Notes: generated from the letters alone by a model not told the origin. DNA of 57,410 bases from Oscillospiraceae bacterium (GCA_022509025.1 JAFLUB010000015.1:1-57410), one strand, 5' to 3'; positions 46,221 through 55,419 are shown, numbered from the stretch's first letter. A program made the numbers and translations.

Positions 46221-48431
46221 ATGGCAAGGAAAAAGAAAACACAGACGGAAGAAATAATATATGCTCCTATAGATGAGCAGCCAATTACCGAAACTCTTGA
46301 AAAGAACTATATGCCATATGCGATGAGCGTTATAGTTTCAAGAGCGATTCCCGAAATTGACGGCTTAAAACCGGCGCACAGAAAACTGTTATATACCATG
46401 TATAAGATGGGACTTCTTGGCGGTAAGCTCACAAAGTCCGCTAACGTTGTCGGACAGACAATGAAGCTTAATCCGCACGGTGACGCGGCCATATACGAAA
46501 CGATGGTGCGTCTTACTCGCGGAAACGAGGCTCTTCTGCATCCGCTTGTAGAGTCGCAGGGTAACTTCGGTAAGCAGTATTCGCGTGATATGGCGTATGC
46601 CGCGCCGCGTTATACTGAGGTAAGGTTAGAGTCCATATGCCAGGAGCTTTTCGGGGATATAAACAAGAATACTGTTGAGTTTGTGGACAGCTATGACGGC
46701 GAAATGCAGGAACCGACATTGCTTCCTGTGGCATTCCCGAATATTCTTGTAAACCCTAATCAGGGAATTGCTGTTGGTATGGCAAGCAATATATGTTCAT
46801 TTAACTTGAATGAGGTCTGCAAGGCTACGCGAGAGCTTTTAAAGAATGAAAAGGCTGATGTTATAAAGTATATGCCCGCTCCTGACTTCTCGATGGGCGC
46901 GGATATTATATATTCCGAAAAGGAAATGCGCGATATTTATGAAACGGGCAGAGGCAGTTTTAAAATGCGCGCAAAGTATACCTATGATAAGTCAAATAAC
47001 TGTGTTGAAATAAACGAAATACCGTATACGACAACGGTGGAAGCGGTTATAGGAAAAATAATGGAGCTTGTTAAGGCGAATAAGCTTAAGGAAATCTCAG
47101 ATGCGCGCGATGAAACCGGTCTTGACGGATTTAAGATTGCGATTGATTTAAAGCGCGGTGTTGACCCTGACGCACTCATGAATAAGCTTTATAAGCTTAC
47201 TCCGCTTGAGGACAGCTTCAGCTGTAACTTTAATGTGCTTATAAACGCGAGGCCGATGGTGCTGGGCGTAAGGGAAATACTGCTTCAGTGGATTTCTTTC
47301 AGAATGAAGTGTATCAAAAACGGTATAAAGTACGACATTGCAAAGAAAAGCGAAAGACTGCATCTTTTAACCGGACTTAAAAAGATACTTCTTGATATAG
47401 ATAAGGCAATATCAATTATACGTCACACCGAGAGAGAAGCGGATGTTGTTCCGAATCTTATGGACGGCTTTGATATTGATAAAATACAGGCTGAATATAT
47501 CGCTGAAATTAAGCTTCGTAATCTTAATAAGGAATATATTCTTAACAGAACTGCCGATATAGAAAAGCTTATGGAGGACCTTGAGGAGCTTAACAGGATT
47601 TTAGGCGACGACAAGGAGGTTAAAAAGCTTATTGCCGACCAGCTTAAGAAGATTGCGTCTAAATACGGGCAGGAAAGAAAAACCACACTCATATCAGGCG
47701 AGGATGTGACGGAATATAAGGAAACAGAAAGTATAGACGACTATCCGCTTACTATATTCTTCACAAGGGAGAACTATTTGAAGAAGATTTCAGCCGTTTC
47801 GCTGCGTTCGAGCACAACCGAACATAAGCTGAAGGAAAATGACGAAATTATACAGACCATAGAAACGAGTAACAAATCGGAAATGATATTCTTTTCTGAT
47901 AAGTGTAATGCTTATAAAATGAGGACTTATGACCTTGCAGACGCAAAGGTCAGCACTATGGGAGAATACCTGCCTGGAATATTGGGTCTTGAAGAAGGCG
48001 AAAAAATATTGTATACTGTTGTTACAACGGATTACAGCGGAAAAATGCTCTTTACCTTTGAAAACGGTAAAATGGCAAAGGTGGAGCTTAAAAATTATGA
48101 GACAAAGACGAACAGAAAGAAGCTTATCGGCGCATACGGAAATAAATCCCCGATATGCGATATAAGGCTTATTACAGAGGATATTGATGTTATTCTTATG
48201 TCGGATAATAACAGGGTGCTGTGCCTTAACACGGAAAAGATTCCGCTAAAGGCTACCAAGAGCACACAGGGCGTTCAGGCCATGACGCTTAGGAAGAAGG
48301 GCGCAAAGGTAATAAGAGTTACTCCGGCACCGGAAAGCGGTCTGGAAGCGCCTGAAAAATACAGAACAAAGAATATCCCCGCAGCAGGCGGAATCCTCAA
48401 GAAAGAGGATACGCAGTTAAGTCTTATTTGA
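46221..48431 (+). CDS. Type IIA topoisomerase A subunit (GyrA/ParC-like)
   Basis: DNA-cleavage subunit, 736 residues. The catalytic tyrosine is Y131 in AAPRYTEVRL, with the upstream HGDAAIYETMVRL helix and the arginine before Tyr conserved. The tower and coiled-coil gate span about residues 330-480. The C-terminal part has weak beta-pinwheel repeats but no GyrA box (QRRGGKG), so decatenation or relaxation (topo IV-like) is likelier than supercoiling. It pairs with the divergent B subunit upstream. The true gyrA/gyrB and any second ParC/ParE are presumably elsewhere. Confidence 0.9.
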   Translation: MARKKKTQTEEIIYAPIDEQPITETLEKNYMPYAMSVIVSRAIPEIDGLKPAHRKLLYTMYKMGLLGGKLTKSANVVGQTMKLNPHGDAAIYETMVRLTRGNEALLHPLVESQGNFGKQYSRDMAYAAPRYTEVRLESICQELFGDINKNTVEFVDSYDGEMQEPTLLPVAFPNILVNPNQGIAVGMASNICSFNLNEVCKATRELLKNEKADVIKYMPAPDFSMGADIIYSEKEMRDIYETGRGSFKMRAKYTYDKSNNCVEINEIPYTTTVEAVIGKIMELVKANKLKEISDARDETGLDGFKIAIDLKRGVDPDALMNKLYKLTPLEDSFSCNFNVLINARPMVLGVREILLQWISFRMKCIKNGIKYDIAKKSERLHLLTGLKKILLDIDKAISIIRHTEREADVVPNLMDGFDIDKIQAEYIAEIKLRNLNKEYILNRTADIEKLMEDLEELNRILGDDKEVKKLIADQLKKIASKYGQERKTTLISGEDVTEYKETESIDDYPLTIFFTRENYLKKISAVSLRSSTTEHKLKENDEIIQTIETSNKSEMIFFSDKCNAYKMRTYDLADAKVSTMGEYLPGILGLEEGEKILYTVVTTDYSGKMLFTFENGKMAKVELKNYETKTNRKKLIGAYGNKSPICDIRLITEDIDVILMSDNNRVLCLNTEKIPLKATKSTQGVQAMTLRKKGAKVIRVTPAPESGLEAPEKYRTKNIPAAGGILKKEDTQLSLI

Positions 48432-48476
48432 TTATTAACCTATTAAAACGCACGGGCGGAAAGGAAGTGGCAGGAT

Positions 48477-49841
48477 ATGCGTGACAATAAAGAAAGAGAA
48501 AGATTACAGGAGATATTTCAGGAAAAAGCAGCGGGGGTGTATAAACCGTTCTCGAAGGAGCTTTTTAAGGATTATCAAGTTAAAAGAGGTCTCAGAAATG
48601 AGGATGGAACAGGAGTAATGGCGGGACTCACGTCTGTGGGTGCAGTTATAGGGTACTATATTGAGGACGGAGAGAAAGTTCCGACAGAGGGGCATTTAAG
48701 ATACCGTGGATACGACCTTTCCGATATTGTGAGAAACTGTGAAAATGAAAACAGATTCGGATTTGAAGAGGTTGCATATCTGCTGCTGTTTGGACATCTG
48801 CCGGATTCTGAGACGCTCGCAGATTTCTCGAAGCTGATAGGAAACCAACGCGCTTTGCCGGAAGGCTTTGCCGAAGACATGATTTTAAAAGCACCGAGTA
48901 CAAATATAATGAATAAAATGGCAAGAAGCGTGCTTGCCGCGTATTCATATGACCCTAATCCGGATGAAATAACAGCGGGAAATATAATCAGACAGTCAAT
49001 AGAGCTTATAGCAAGACTTCCCGTAATGGCGGCATACGGCTATCAGGCAAAGAGCCATTACCATGACGGAAACAGCCTTTATCTGCACACACCGCAGACG
49101 GGACTTTCCACTGCTGAAAATTTTCTTTATATGCTTCGTCCCGATAACAAATATACGCGTGAGGAGGCGGAAATGCTTGATGTGCTTCTTATGATACACG
49201 CTGAGCATGGTGGTGGTAATAACTCTGCATTTACAACAAGAGTTGTTTCCTCATCTGATACTGATACATATTCTGCAATCGCGGCTGCAATCGGCTCATT
49301 AAAGGGCCCGAAGCACGGCGGCGCAAACGCAAAGGTTATGGCTATGATGGAGGAAATCAAGAATAACGTCAGAGACTGGGAGGATGATGACGAAGTCAAA
49401 GCATACCTCGCTAAAATAATGCGGAAGGAAGCTTTTGACGGTGCTGGACTTGTTTACGGAATGGGGCATGCGATTTATACATACAGCGATCCGCGGTGCA
49501 TTCTTCTAAAAGAAAAGGCGGAAAGTCTTGTAAAGAATAACCCGGATTTCGAGAAGGAATTTAATCTCTACCGCGCTGTTGAAAGACTGACTCCCGGTGT
49601 TTTTGCTGAGGTTAAGCGTAATGAAAAGGTAATGTGCGCAAATGTGGACATGTATTCGGGTTTCGTATATAAAATGCTCGGCATACCTGCCGATATGTAC
49701 ACTCCGCTTTTCGCTGTTTCGAGAATTGTCGGTTGGTGCGCGCACCGTCTTGAGGAGGTAATAGGCTGCGGCAGAATCATAAGACCGGCGTATAAATCAA
49801 TGCTTAAGAGTAAGAAATATATAGAAATAGATAAACGATAA
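48477..49841 (+). CDS. gltA: Citrate synthase
   Basis: Condenses oxaloacetate and acetyl-CoA to citrate; in anaerobes it usually feeds glutamate synthesis rather than a full cycle. The 454 residues contain the conserved HGGGNNSAFTTRV and GPKHGGANAKV motifs and the catalytic-aspartate region near the C-terminus (KNPDF-type helix, then VDMYSGFVYKMLGIP). The N-terminal part is longer than in minimal bacterial forms. The ribosome site is GGAAGTGG. It reads in the same direction 45 bases after the topoisomerase A gene. A 2-methylcitrate synthase role cannot be excluded. Confidence 0.93.
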   Translation: MRDNKERERLQEIFQEKAAGVYKPFSKELFKDYQVKRGLRNEDGTGVMAGLTSVGAVIGYYIEDGEKVPTEGHLRYRGYDLSDIVRNCENENRFGFEEVAYLLLFGHLPDSETLADFSKLIGNQRALPEGFAEDMILKAPSTNIMNKMARSVLAAYSYDPNPDEITAGNIIRQSIELIARLPVMAAYGYQAKSHYHDGNSLYLHTPQTGLSTAENFLYMLRPDNKYTREEAEMLDVLLMIHAEHGGGNNSAFTTRVVSSSDTDTYSAIAAAIGSLKGPKHGGANAKVMAMMEEIKNNVRDWEDDDEVKAYLAKIMRKEAFDGAGLVYGMGHAIYTYSDPRCILLKEKAESLVKNNPDFEKEFNLYRAVERLTPGVFAEVKRNEKVMCANVDMYSGFVYKMLGIPADMYTPLFAVSRIVGWCAHRLEEVIGCGRIIRPAYKSMLKSKKYIEIDKR

Positions 49842-49853
49842 AAGGAGAAAGTT

Positions 49854-50591
49854 ATGGATAAGGTTAATATACTTGGCGTGTATGTTGATATGGTAAATAT
49901 TCCTCAGGCGGCTGACAGAATTATGGAATTCCTCGGTGAGGATAAATTCCACGCTGTTTTTACGCCGAATTCCGAGATAATCATGCATGCTTATAAAAAT
50001 GCTGAGTTTGCGGATTTACTTAACCGTGCCGAATTGCTGACTGCTGACGGTATAGGCGTGGTGTACGCGTCTAAGATACTCGGTAAGCCTATAAAGGAAC
50101 GCGCCGCGGGCTATGACATTGCAAGACTGGTATTATCTAAGATGAACGAAACAGGTCATAAGCTGTTTATGCTTGGCGGAAAACCCGGAGTTGCTGAGGA
50201 GGCTCAGATAAATCTATTAAAAGACTATCCGAATCTAAAAATAGTTGGACTTAGAAACGGATATTTTAAAGCAGAGGAAGAACCGGAGATTGTAGAGGAA
50301 ATAAACGCATCCGGCGCGGATATGCTCTTTGTGTGTCTCGGAGCGCCGAAACAGGAGGAGTGGATTAACCGTAACAGGGAGGCGTTAAATGTGCGTGTTG
50401 CGATGGGAATAGGCGGAAGCCTTGACGTGTTCGCAGGACGCGTAGAAAGAGCGCCTGAATTCTTCTGTAAAACAGGACTTGAATGGTTCTACAGGCTTTG
50501 TAAAGAGCCGTGGCGTATAGGCAGAATGATGGAGCTGCCCAAGTTTGCGGCTACTGTTATTGCAAAGGGGAAGAAATATAAACAAGAATAG
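49854..50591 (+). CDS. WecG/TagA/CpsF family glycosyltransferase
   Basis: GT26 family enzyme, 245 residues, adding N-acetylmannosamine or a similar sugar to a lipid-linked precursor of wall teichoic acid or another surface glycan. Conserved features: FTPNSEIIMHAYKN, ELLTADGIGVVYASKILG with the catalytic Asp, LGGKPGVAEEA, FVCLGAPKQEEWI and GIGGSLDVFAGRVERAPEFF. There is a basic C-terminal tail. It sits 12 bases after citrate synthase, behind AAAGGAG. Confidence 0.93.
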   Translation: MDKVNILGVYVDMVNIPQAADRIMEFLGEDKFHAVFTPNSEIIMHAYKNAEFADLLNRAELLTADGIGVVYASKILGKPIKERAAGYDIARLVLSKMNETGHKLFMLGGKPGVAEEAQINLLKDYPNLKIVGLRNGYFKAEEEPEIVEEINASGADMLFVCLGAPKQEEWINRNREALNVRVAMGIGGSLDVFAGRVERAPEFFCKTGLEWFYRLCKEPWRIGRMMELPKFAATVIAKGKKYKQE

Positions 50592-50596
50592 AAAGG

Positions 50597-50620
50597 TAAC
50601 GTGAAAAATAAGCGTTACAG
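50597..50620 (+). repeat. Isolated hairpin resembling the left end of the 166-base element
   Basis: GTAACG and CGTTAC enclose TGAAAAATAAG. TAACGTGAAAAA is shared with the left hairpin of element copy B (18451) and with the uxaC-uxaB leader (29704). The rest of the element is absent. It lies between the glycosyltransferase gene and tmk. Confidence 0.45.
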
Positions 50621-50656
50621 TGTGTTCGATATTGTGTGGTATAGCGGAGGTTTTTT

Positions 50657-51331
50657 ATGGGTGTATTGATAGTTATTGACGGTGTTGACGCGAGCGGAAA
50701 GCAGACACAGTCTAAGCTTCTTTCAGAACGACTTAAACACGAGGGGAACGATGTTAAAATGATTTCATTCCCTGCGTATGATAAACCGTCTTCAACACTT
50801 GTGAAAATGTATCTTAACGGTGATTTCGGCGAAAAGCCTTCGGACGTAAACGCTTATGCCACATCTACATTTTATGCTGCCGACCGTTTTTCTACCTACA
50901 GAACGGATTGGGGAAGTGACTATAATACCGGTACGATTATTCTTGCAGACAGATATGTTTCCTCTAACCTTATTCATCAGGCGAGTAAAATAGATACCGA
51001 CGATGAAAAGGACAAATTCATTTCATGGCTTGATGACCTTGAACATAATATATACTCTTTGCCGCGTCCTGATGTAACTGTTTTTCTGGATATGCCACCG
51101 GAATACGGCATTGAACTTATGAGAGACAGGGCTAATAAAGCTGACGGTACCGATAAAAAGGATATACATGAAAGTGATTTTGAATACCTCAAAAAAAGCT
51201 ATGAAAATGCTGTTTATGTTGCAAATCGCTGTGGCTGGAAGCGTATTTCCTGCGTAAACAACGGCGAACTAAGGAGCGTGGAAGAGATACATGAGGATAT
51301 ATATTCCACGATAAAGGAGTATTTACCGTGA
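50657..51331 (+). CDS. tmk: Thymidylate kinase (dTMP kinase)
   Basis: Phosphorylates dTMP to dTDP. The 224 residues begin with a P-loop DGVDASGKQTQ, then carry the DRY segment LADRYVSSNLIHQASK that binds dTMP, a PDVTVFLDMPPE strand, and a LID region with basic residues. It belongs to a Clostridia-type variant with DxSGKQT instead of the usual GSGKTT ending. The ribosome site is GCGGAGG. Its TGA stop lies inside the left palindrome of the intercistronic element (51321-51346). Confidence 0.9.
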   Translation: MGVLIVIDGVDASGKQTQSKLLSERLKHEGNDVKMISFPAYDKPSSTLVKMYLNGDFGEKPSDVNAYATSTFYAADRFSTYRTDWGSDYNTGTIILADRYVSSNLIHQASKIDTDDEKDKFISWLDDLEHNIYSLPRPDVTVFLDMPPEYGIELMRDRANKADGTDKKDIHESDFEYLKKSYENAVYVANRCGWKRISCVNNGELRSVEEIHEDIYSTIKEYLP

Positions 51332-51486
51332 TTAATCACGGTAAATGATTTCATTGCCCGTGCGAGTATTTTCCCGGCAAGCTAAAAAAACGCACATGGG
51401 CATAATCTCCATTTAACGCCTTATCTGCCCACGATAAGAGCGTTAAAGTTTTATTACTATTTGTGGGCAGAAAGGCTATGGAGATT
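51321..51486 (+). repeat. 166-base intercistronic structured element, full copy C (tmk-stalk protein)
   Basis: Same length and order of stems as copy B. The left end is a perfect 26-base palindrome (51321-51346, half-site ATTTACCGTGATT) containing the tmk stop. GCCCGTGCG (51356-51364) pairs with CGCACATGGGC (51391-51401), AATCTCCAT (51404-51412) with ATGGAGATT (51478-51486), GCCTT (51418-51422) with AAGGC (51472-51476), and CTGCCCAC (51425-51432) with GTGGGCAG (51463-51470). Compared with copy B the outer stem shows an A-T to C-G pair change. Confidence 0.8.
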
Positions 51487-51491
51487 TTTGC

Positions 51492-53039
51492 ATGATAAAA
51501 AAACTAATCGTTCTGATTGCCGCGTGTATGCTTTTATGCGGTATTCATGCGTATGCTGCCGATGGAATAGAAATATATATAGACGGTGAGCGGCTCGAAG
51601 GCGGAGCCGCTCCTGTTTATACAGATTATCGTGTGCTTGTGCCTATGCGCGCTGTGTTTGAGGCTATTAATGTAGAGGTTTCGTGGGACGGCACGCAGAA
51701 TAAGGTTACTGCACAGCGTGAAGATGAGTTGGTTGAGCTTATTATTAATAATGCTTATTTGAGTACGGGGATTTTCAATTATGACGGCGAGGTCGTATGG
51801 ACAGATAATATACCTCTTGATGTTCCCGCGCGGCTTATAGATGACTATACATATGTTCCGGTACGCGCAGTGTCGGAAACACTTGGCGCGTCTGTCGAAT
51901 GGATTGAAGAAACCAAAACAGTTATGATAGACAGCCGTAAAAATGCGGACAGCGTAATTTACTATACATCAGAAAATGAGAGCGGAAAACTCTGCTCAAT
52001 CAGGGAAAGCGGTCTTGGCAGACGCGTAATTTCATCTATAGGCGCGCATGACATAGAGGTTTGTGATGATGGATATGTGTACTATCTGTCAAATGATAAT
52101 AATTATCTCTACAGAGCGAATAATAAATACGAAGAAGAACCGCTTTTGGAAAAGAGCATAAATAAAATTGCGATTCATGACGGTTTTATATATTATCAGG
52201 AAATTGAAAATAATGATGAACACAGAGGTGTGCTGTATCGTATGAATATATCTACGCTTCAGGCGGAACAGCTTACGGATCGTCCCGTAAAATGGCCCAA
52301 GATGTATAAAGGCAGGATATATTTTAATATTGACTATGACAATAGAATGTATGTTCTAACTAAGGATGGAGCGTCTTTAAACGTAATAGAAACCGGCAGC
52401 AGCGCCTTTGCAAAATTATATCCGTTTAACTGTGTGTTTTTTGATAACTATATACTGTATGAAGACGGAGTAATGTACAATGATATTATGCGCGTAAGCC
52501 TTGACGGAAAAGAAATAAAAAAACTTGTTAATGCCGGATCTGTTATATATCCCGGCCAGACTCATGGCGATAAGATAGTTTATACATGCCACGATAACGG
52601 TCAGGATATTTACTGCGTCAATATTGACGGCACGGATAATCATCTTGTGCATAAAGGTGATATTTCATGGCTCGATATAGAGATTGTCGCACGCGTTGGA
52701 GATACAATTTATTATAAACATCCTATGCGATATGAGATATACAGGGTCAATCTTGACGGAACCGACGACAGATATGTTTGTTATGGTGAGGATATAGCTA
52801 TAAGTGAAGATGTACTGATTTCAGCGTATCAGCAGAAGCTTTATGCATTTGATACGGATGGCTCTTTGATAAATATCATCTACAGAAGAAATGTTGATAA
52901 GTTTAAAATAGAGGGGAATAATGTGTATTTTACTGACAGTATAAGTAAACGGTTGTATATTTCCGAATCTTACGGAAGCGCCGGCGCTGTTACATTTGAC
53001 GCTGTAGGAGAATGGGTTACGGATTGTGGTGGAATATAA
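51492..53039 (+). CDS. Secreted copper-amine-oxidase-stalk / DUF5050 propeller protein
   Basis: The 515 residues start with a signal peptide (MIKKLIVLIAACMLLCGIHA, cleavage likely after AYA). A copper amine oxidase N-terminal-like stalk domain follows (about 25-150; RVLVPMRAVFEAINVEVSWD and YVPVRAVSETLGASVEW). The remainder is repeated beta-strands of DUF5050 propeller type, with recurring MYKGRIYF, RVSLDGKE and YRVNLDGTDDRYV units. It is an extracellular, probably wall-associated binding protein without known enzyme activity. The ATG at 51492 overlaps, as ATGA, the end of a five-codon frame (51478-51495) that begins at the ATG in the upstream structured element. Confidence 0.88.
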   Translation: MIKKLIVLIAACMLLCGIHAYAADGIEIYIDGERLEGGAAPVYTDYRVLVPMRAVFEAINVEVSWDGTQNKVTAQREDELVELIINNAYLSTGIFNYDGEVVWTDNIPLDVPARLIDDYTYVPVRAVSETLGASVEWIEETKTVMIDSRKNADSVIYYTSENESGKLCSIRESGLGRRVISSIGAHDIEVCDDGYVYYLSNDNNYLYRANNKYEEEPLLEKSINKIAIHDGFIYYQEIENNDEHRGVLYRMNISTLQAEQLTDRPVKWPKMYKGRIYFNIDYDNRMYVLTKDGASLNVIETGSSAFAKLYPFNCVFFDNYILYEDGVMYNDIMRVSLDGKEIKKLVNAGSVIYPGQTHGDKIVYTCHDNGQDIYCVNIDGTDNHLVHKGDISWLDIEIVARVGDTIYYKHPMRYEIYRVNLDGTDDRYVCYGEDIAISEDVLISAYQQKLYAFDTDGSLINIIYRRNVDKFKIEGNNVYFTDSISKRLYISESYGSAGAVTFDAVGEWVTDCGGI

Positions 53040-53064
53040 ATAAATAAATATTTTTGAAACATAG

Positions 53065-53093
53065 AAAATTGCTCGCATTGTGAGCAATTTTTT
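53065..53093 (+). terminator. Rho-independent terminator
   Basis: AAAATTGCTC and GAGCAATTTT around GCATTGT, running into TTTTTT. Confidence 0.9.
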
Positions 53094-53189
53094 GCTAAAA
53101 AATGATTTTTCGGCGGCATATTGGCTCATTGCCACGAAGCAGAAAAACTTGCTACGACGTCAGTACTAATTATTTTCAAGCAAAAATGT

Positions 53190-53208
53190 AAAATGTACTT
53201 GACATTTT
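53190..53208 (+). promoter_or_regulatory. Operator-like inverted repeat over the -35 of the XRE gene
   Basis: AAAATGT (53190-53196) and ACATTTT (53202-53208) are exact complements with a 5-base spacer, spanning the TTGACA of the promoter. Confidence 0.5.
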
Positions 53209-53226
53209 AAAAGAGTATGCTATAAT
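53199..53226 (+). promoter_or_regulatory. Promoter for the XRE/4-TM module
   Basis: Perfect TTGACA (53199-53204) and TATAAT (53221-53226), 16-base spacer, with an extended TG before the -10. Confidence 0.82.
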
Positions 53227-53229
53227 TAA

Positions 53230-53251
53230 AATGTAAAGCATGCTATACATT
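53230..53251 (+). promoter_or_regulatory. Near-perfect 22-base palindrome, likely autoregulatory operator
   Basis: AATGTA and TACATT arms around a central AGCATGCT; 10 of 11 base pairs match. It lies right after the -10 box and before the start codon of a small helix-turn-helix gene, the usual place for autorepression. Confidence 0.6.
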
Positions 53252-53273
53252 ACAGAATAAAGGAAGTGATAAT

Positions 53274-53474
53274 TTGGATAATAGAATAAAAGAATACAGG
53301 AAGCAAAAACGGATTACACAGGACGAATTGGCAAAAGCGGTAGATGTAACGCGTCAGACAATTATATCGCTTGAAAACGGAAAATATAACGCGTCATTGC
53401 AGCTTGCGTACAAGATTGCTAAATATTTCGGCGTATCAATTGAGGAAATATTTATATTTGATGATGATAATTAA
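53274..53474 (+). CDS. XRE-family helix-turn-helix regulator
   Basis: A 66-residue protein that is essentially a single HTH_3 domain: [20 protein letters not shown], the recognition helix in [17 protein letters not shown], and [15 protein letters not shown] at the end. It starts at TTG 53274 with AGGAAG eight bases upstream. Such short regulators followed by a small membrane protein form a common two-gene module in Firmicutes. Palindromes over and after the promoter suggest autoregulation. Confidence 0.92.
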   Translation: MDNRIKEYRKQKRITQDELAKAVDVTRQTIISLENGKYNASLQLAYKIAKYFGVSIEEIFIFDDDN

Positions 53475-53496
53475 ATGAGAATGGAGTGTGATAATA

Positions 53497-53913
53497 ATGG
53501 ATTATAAGAAAAAAATCAAATTAAGAATATGCTTAGGAATAATATATCTTGTGATAGGAGTAATATTATGCATTGTGAGCTATACAGGTTTAACTGATAA
53601 TAAATTCATATCATCATTCGGCGCAGCGCTTGGCGTGGTGGGTATTGCAAGGATTATTCAGTACACGCGGCTTATGAGCGATCCGGAAAGAATGCAGTCC
53701 CGCGCCATAGCTGAAAAGGACGAAAGGAATATAATGCTCTGGGAAAAGGCGCGTTCTCTTGCGTTCGCGGTATATATCAGCGCGGCAGCTGTAGCGATGA
53801 TTGTATGTCTCATGCTTGGATTTGAATTCGCAGGGCAGATTATAGCGTATAATATATGCGGATTTGTCTTTATATATTGGATATGCTATGCCATCATGAA
53901 GCGGAAATATTAA
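53497..53913 (+). CDS. Small four-helix membrane protein, function unknown
   Basis: 138 residues with four hydrophobic segments: LRICLGIIYLVIGVILCIV, SFGAALGVVGIARII, a segment around AVYISAAAVAMIVCLML, and IIAYNICGFVFIYWICYA. Between the second and third is a charged loop (SDPERMQSRAIAEKDERN) shared by DUF2178/DUF3796-type proteins that accompany XRE regulators. The start is ATG at 53497 behind GGAG; GTG at 53488 is the alternative. It lies 22 bases after the XRE gene, in the same transcript. Confidence 0.82.
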   Translation: MDYKKKIKLRICLGIIYLVIGVILCIVSYTGLTDNKFISSFGAALGVVGIARIIQYTRLMSDPERMQSRAIAEKDERNIMLWEKARSLAFAVYISAAAVAMIVCLMLGFEFAGQIIAYNICGFVFIYWICYAIMKRKY

Positions 53914-53926
53914 TATATGTGTAAAT

Positions 53927-53974
53927 AAAAATCGACTGAATCAAAATAATTAAATTTGATTCAGTCGATTTTTT
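53927..53974. terminator. Bidirectional terminator between 4-TM gene and argH
   Basis: A 19-bp perfect stem: AAAAATCGACTGAATCAAA (53927-53945) with its complement at 53955-53973. T runs on both strands serve converging genes. Confidence 0.93.
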
Positions 53975-53983
53975 CATCTGAAA

Positions 53984-55363
53984 TTATTGCTGATTTAAAA
54001 ATTCTTTTGCTTTTCTTATAGCCTTTTCAACAATATCCTTGGCGGGACCTCCGGTAACCTTTCTGTCGTTTACGCATGTTTCCATGCTTATCGCGTCATA
54101 TATGTCGTTTTCGATAATATCGGAAAATTCCTTGAATTCGTCCATTGTCAAATCATCAAGAGATTTATCATTCTCAATCGAATAGAATACCATTCTGCCG
54201 ACAACGGAATGCGCTTCTCTGAACGGAAGTCCTTTTTTAACAAGATAGTCAGCGACATCGGTTGCATTTGTAAATCCGCCCTTTGAACCTTTAAGCATAT
54301 TGTCCTTTTTAACGGTCATGGTCGCAATCATATCGCAGAATACAGGAATACACAACTTAACCGTGTCAATAGCGTCAAATATAGGCTCCTTATCCTCCTG
54401 CATATCCTTGTTGTAGGCGAGGGGAATACCCTTCATTGTTGTAAGAAGTCCCATAAGGTGTCCGTATACGCGTCCTGTCTTTCCGCGTATAAGCTCAGCA
54501 ACGTCCGGGTTTTTCTTCTGCGGCATAATCGACGAACCTGTTGAATACGCGTCATCCATCTCCACGAAAGAGAACTCATGGCTTGACCATAAAATAAGCT
54601 CTTCGCAGAAACGGCTTAAGTGCATCATTATAATTGACAATGAGCTTGCAAGCTCAATCACAAAATCTCTGTCTGATACGCCATCGAGCGAGTTCATTGT
54701 TACAGCGTCAAAGCCTAACTGTTCAGCGACAAAATTTCTGTCAAGCGGGTACGTTGTACCTGCAAGAGCGCCGGAGCCTAATGGCATAACGTTTGTGCGC
54801 TCGCGGCAGTCTTTAAGACGCGATAAATCACGCTTGAACATCTCAAAGTATGCCATAAGGTGATGCGCAAACGTAACCGGCTGAGCCTTTTGCAAATGTG
54901 TATAGCCCGGCATAATTGTTTCTGTATGCTTAGCGGCTAAATCAACGAGTGTGTGCATCGTGTCAAGAAGCATCTCTTCAATGTCCGCGGTTTCATCCAT
55001 AAGATACATACGGATATCAAGAGCTACCTGGTCATTGCGGCTTCTGCCGGTATGCAGTCTTTTGCCGGCGTCTCCTATTCTCTCAATGAGTATTTTTTCG
55101 ATATTCATATGGATATCTTCTGCGTCTATTTCAAATTCAATTTTACCGTTGTCAATATCGCTTAAAATGTTTCTAAGCTCTGTAACGATTTTTTCGCTGT
55201 CCTCGCGTGGTATTATATTCTGCTTGCCCAGCATTGTCGCGTGAGCGATAGAGCCTTTAATATCCTGCTTGTACATACGCTTATCAAAGCGTATTGATGA
55301 ATTGAAATCATCTACCTTTTTATCGGTGCTTTTCTGAAAGCGACCACCCCATAATTTTGCCAT
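53984..55363 (-). CDS. argH: Argininosuccinate lyase
   Basis: Splits argininosuccinate into arginine and fumarate. 459 residues of the fumarase/aspartase superfamily, with the N-terminal [21 protein letters not shown] and the signature [12 protein letters not shown]. It follows argG on the minus strand after a 56-base gap. Confidence 0.97.
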   Translation of the reverse strand: MAKLWGGRFQKSTDKKVDDFNSSIRFDKRMYKQDIKGSIAHATMLGKQNIIPREDSEKIVTELRNILSDIDNGKIEFEIDAEDIHMNIEKILIERIGDAGKRLHTGRSRNDQVALDIRMYLMDETADIEEMLLDTMHTLVDLAAKHTETIMPGYTHLQKAQPVTFAHHLMAYFEMFKRDLSRLKDCRERTNVMPLGSGALAGTTYPLDRNFVAEQLGFDAVTMNSLDGVSDRDFVIELASSLSIIMMHLSRFCEELILWSSHEFSFVEMDDAYSTGSSIMPQKKNPDVAELIRGKTGRVYGHLMGLLTTMKGIPLAYNKDMQEDKEPIFDAIDTVKLCIPVFCDMIATMTVKKDNMLKGSKGGFTNATDVADYLVKKGLPFREAHSVVGRMVFYSIENDKSLDDLTMDEFKEFSDIIENDIYDAISMETCVNDRKVTGGPAKDIVEKAIRKAKEFLNQQ

Positions 55364-55391
55364 AGATATTAAATCCTTTCATACATTGTAA

Positions 55392-55411
55392 GAGGGTGCT
55401 TTTGCACCCTC
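55392..55411 (-). terminator. Intercistronic hairpin between argG and argH
   Basis: GAGGGTGC and GCACCCTC with a 4-base loop form a perfect 8-bp stem. Only CTTAC follows on the minus strand, so it is a partial terminator or mRNA-stability hairpin rather than a full stop. Confidence 0.5.
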
Positions 55412-55419
55412 AGTATTCA

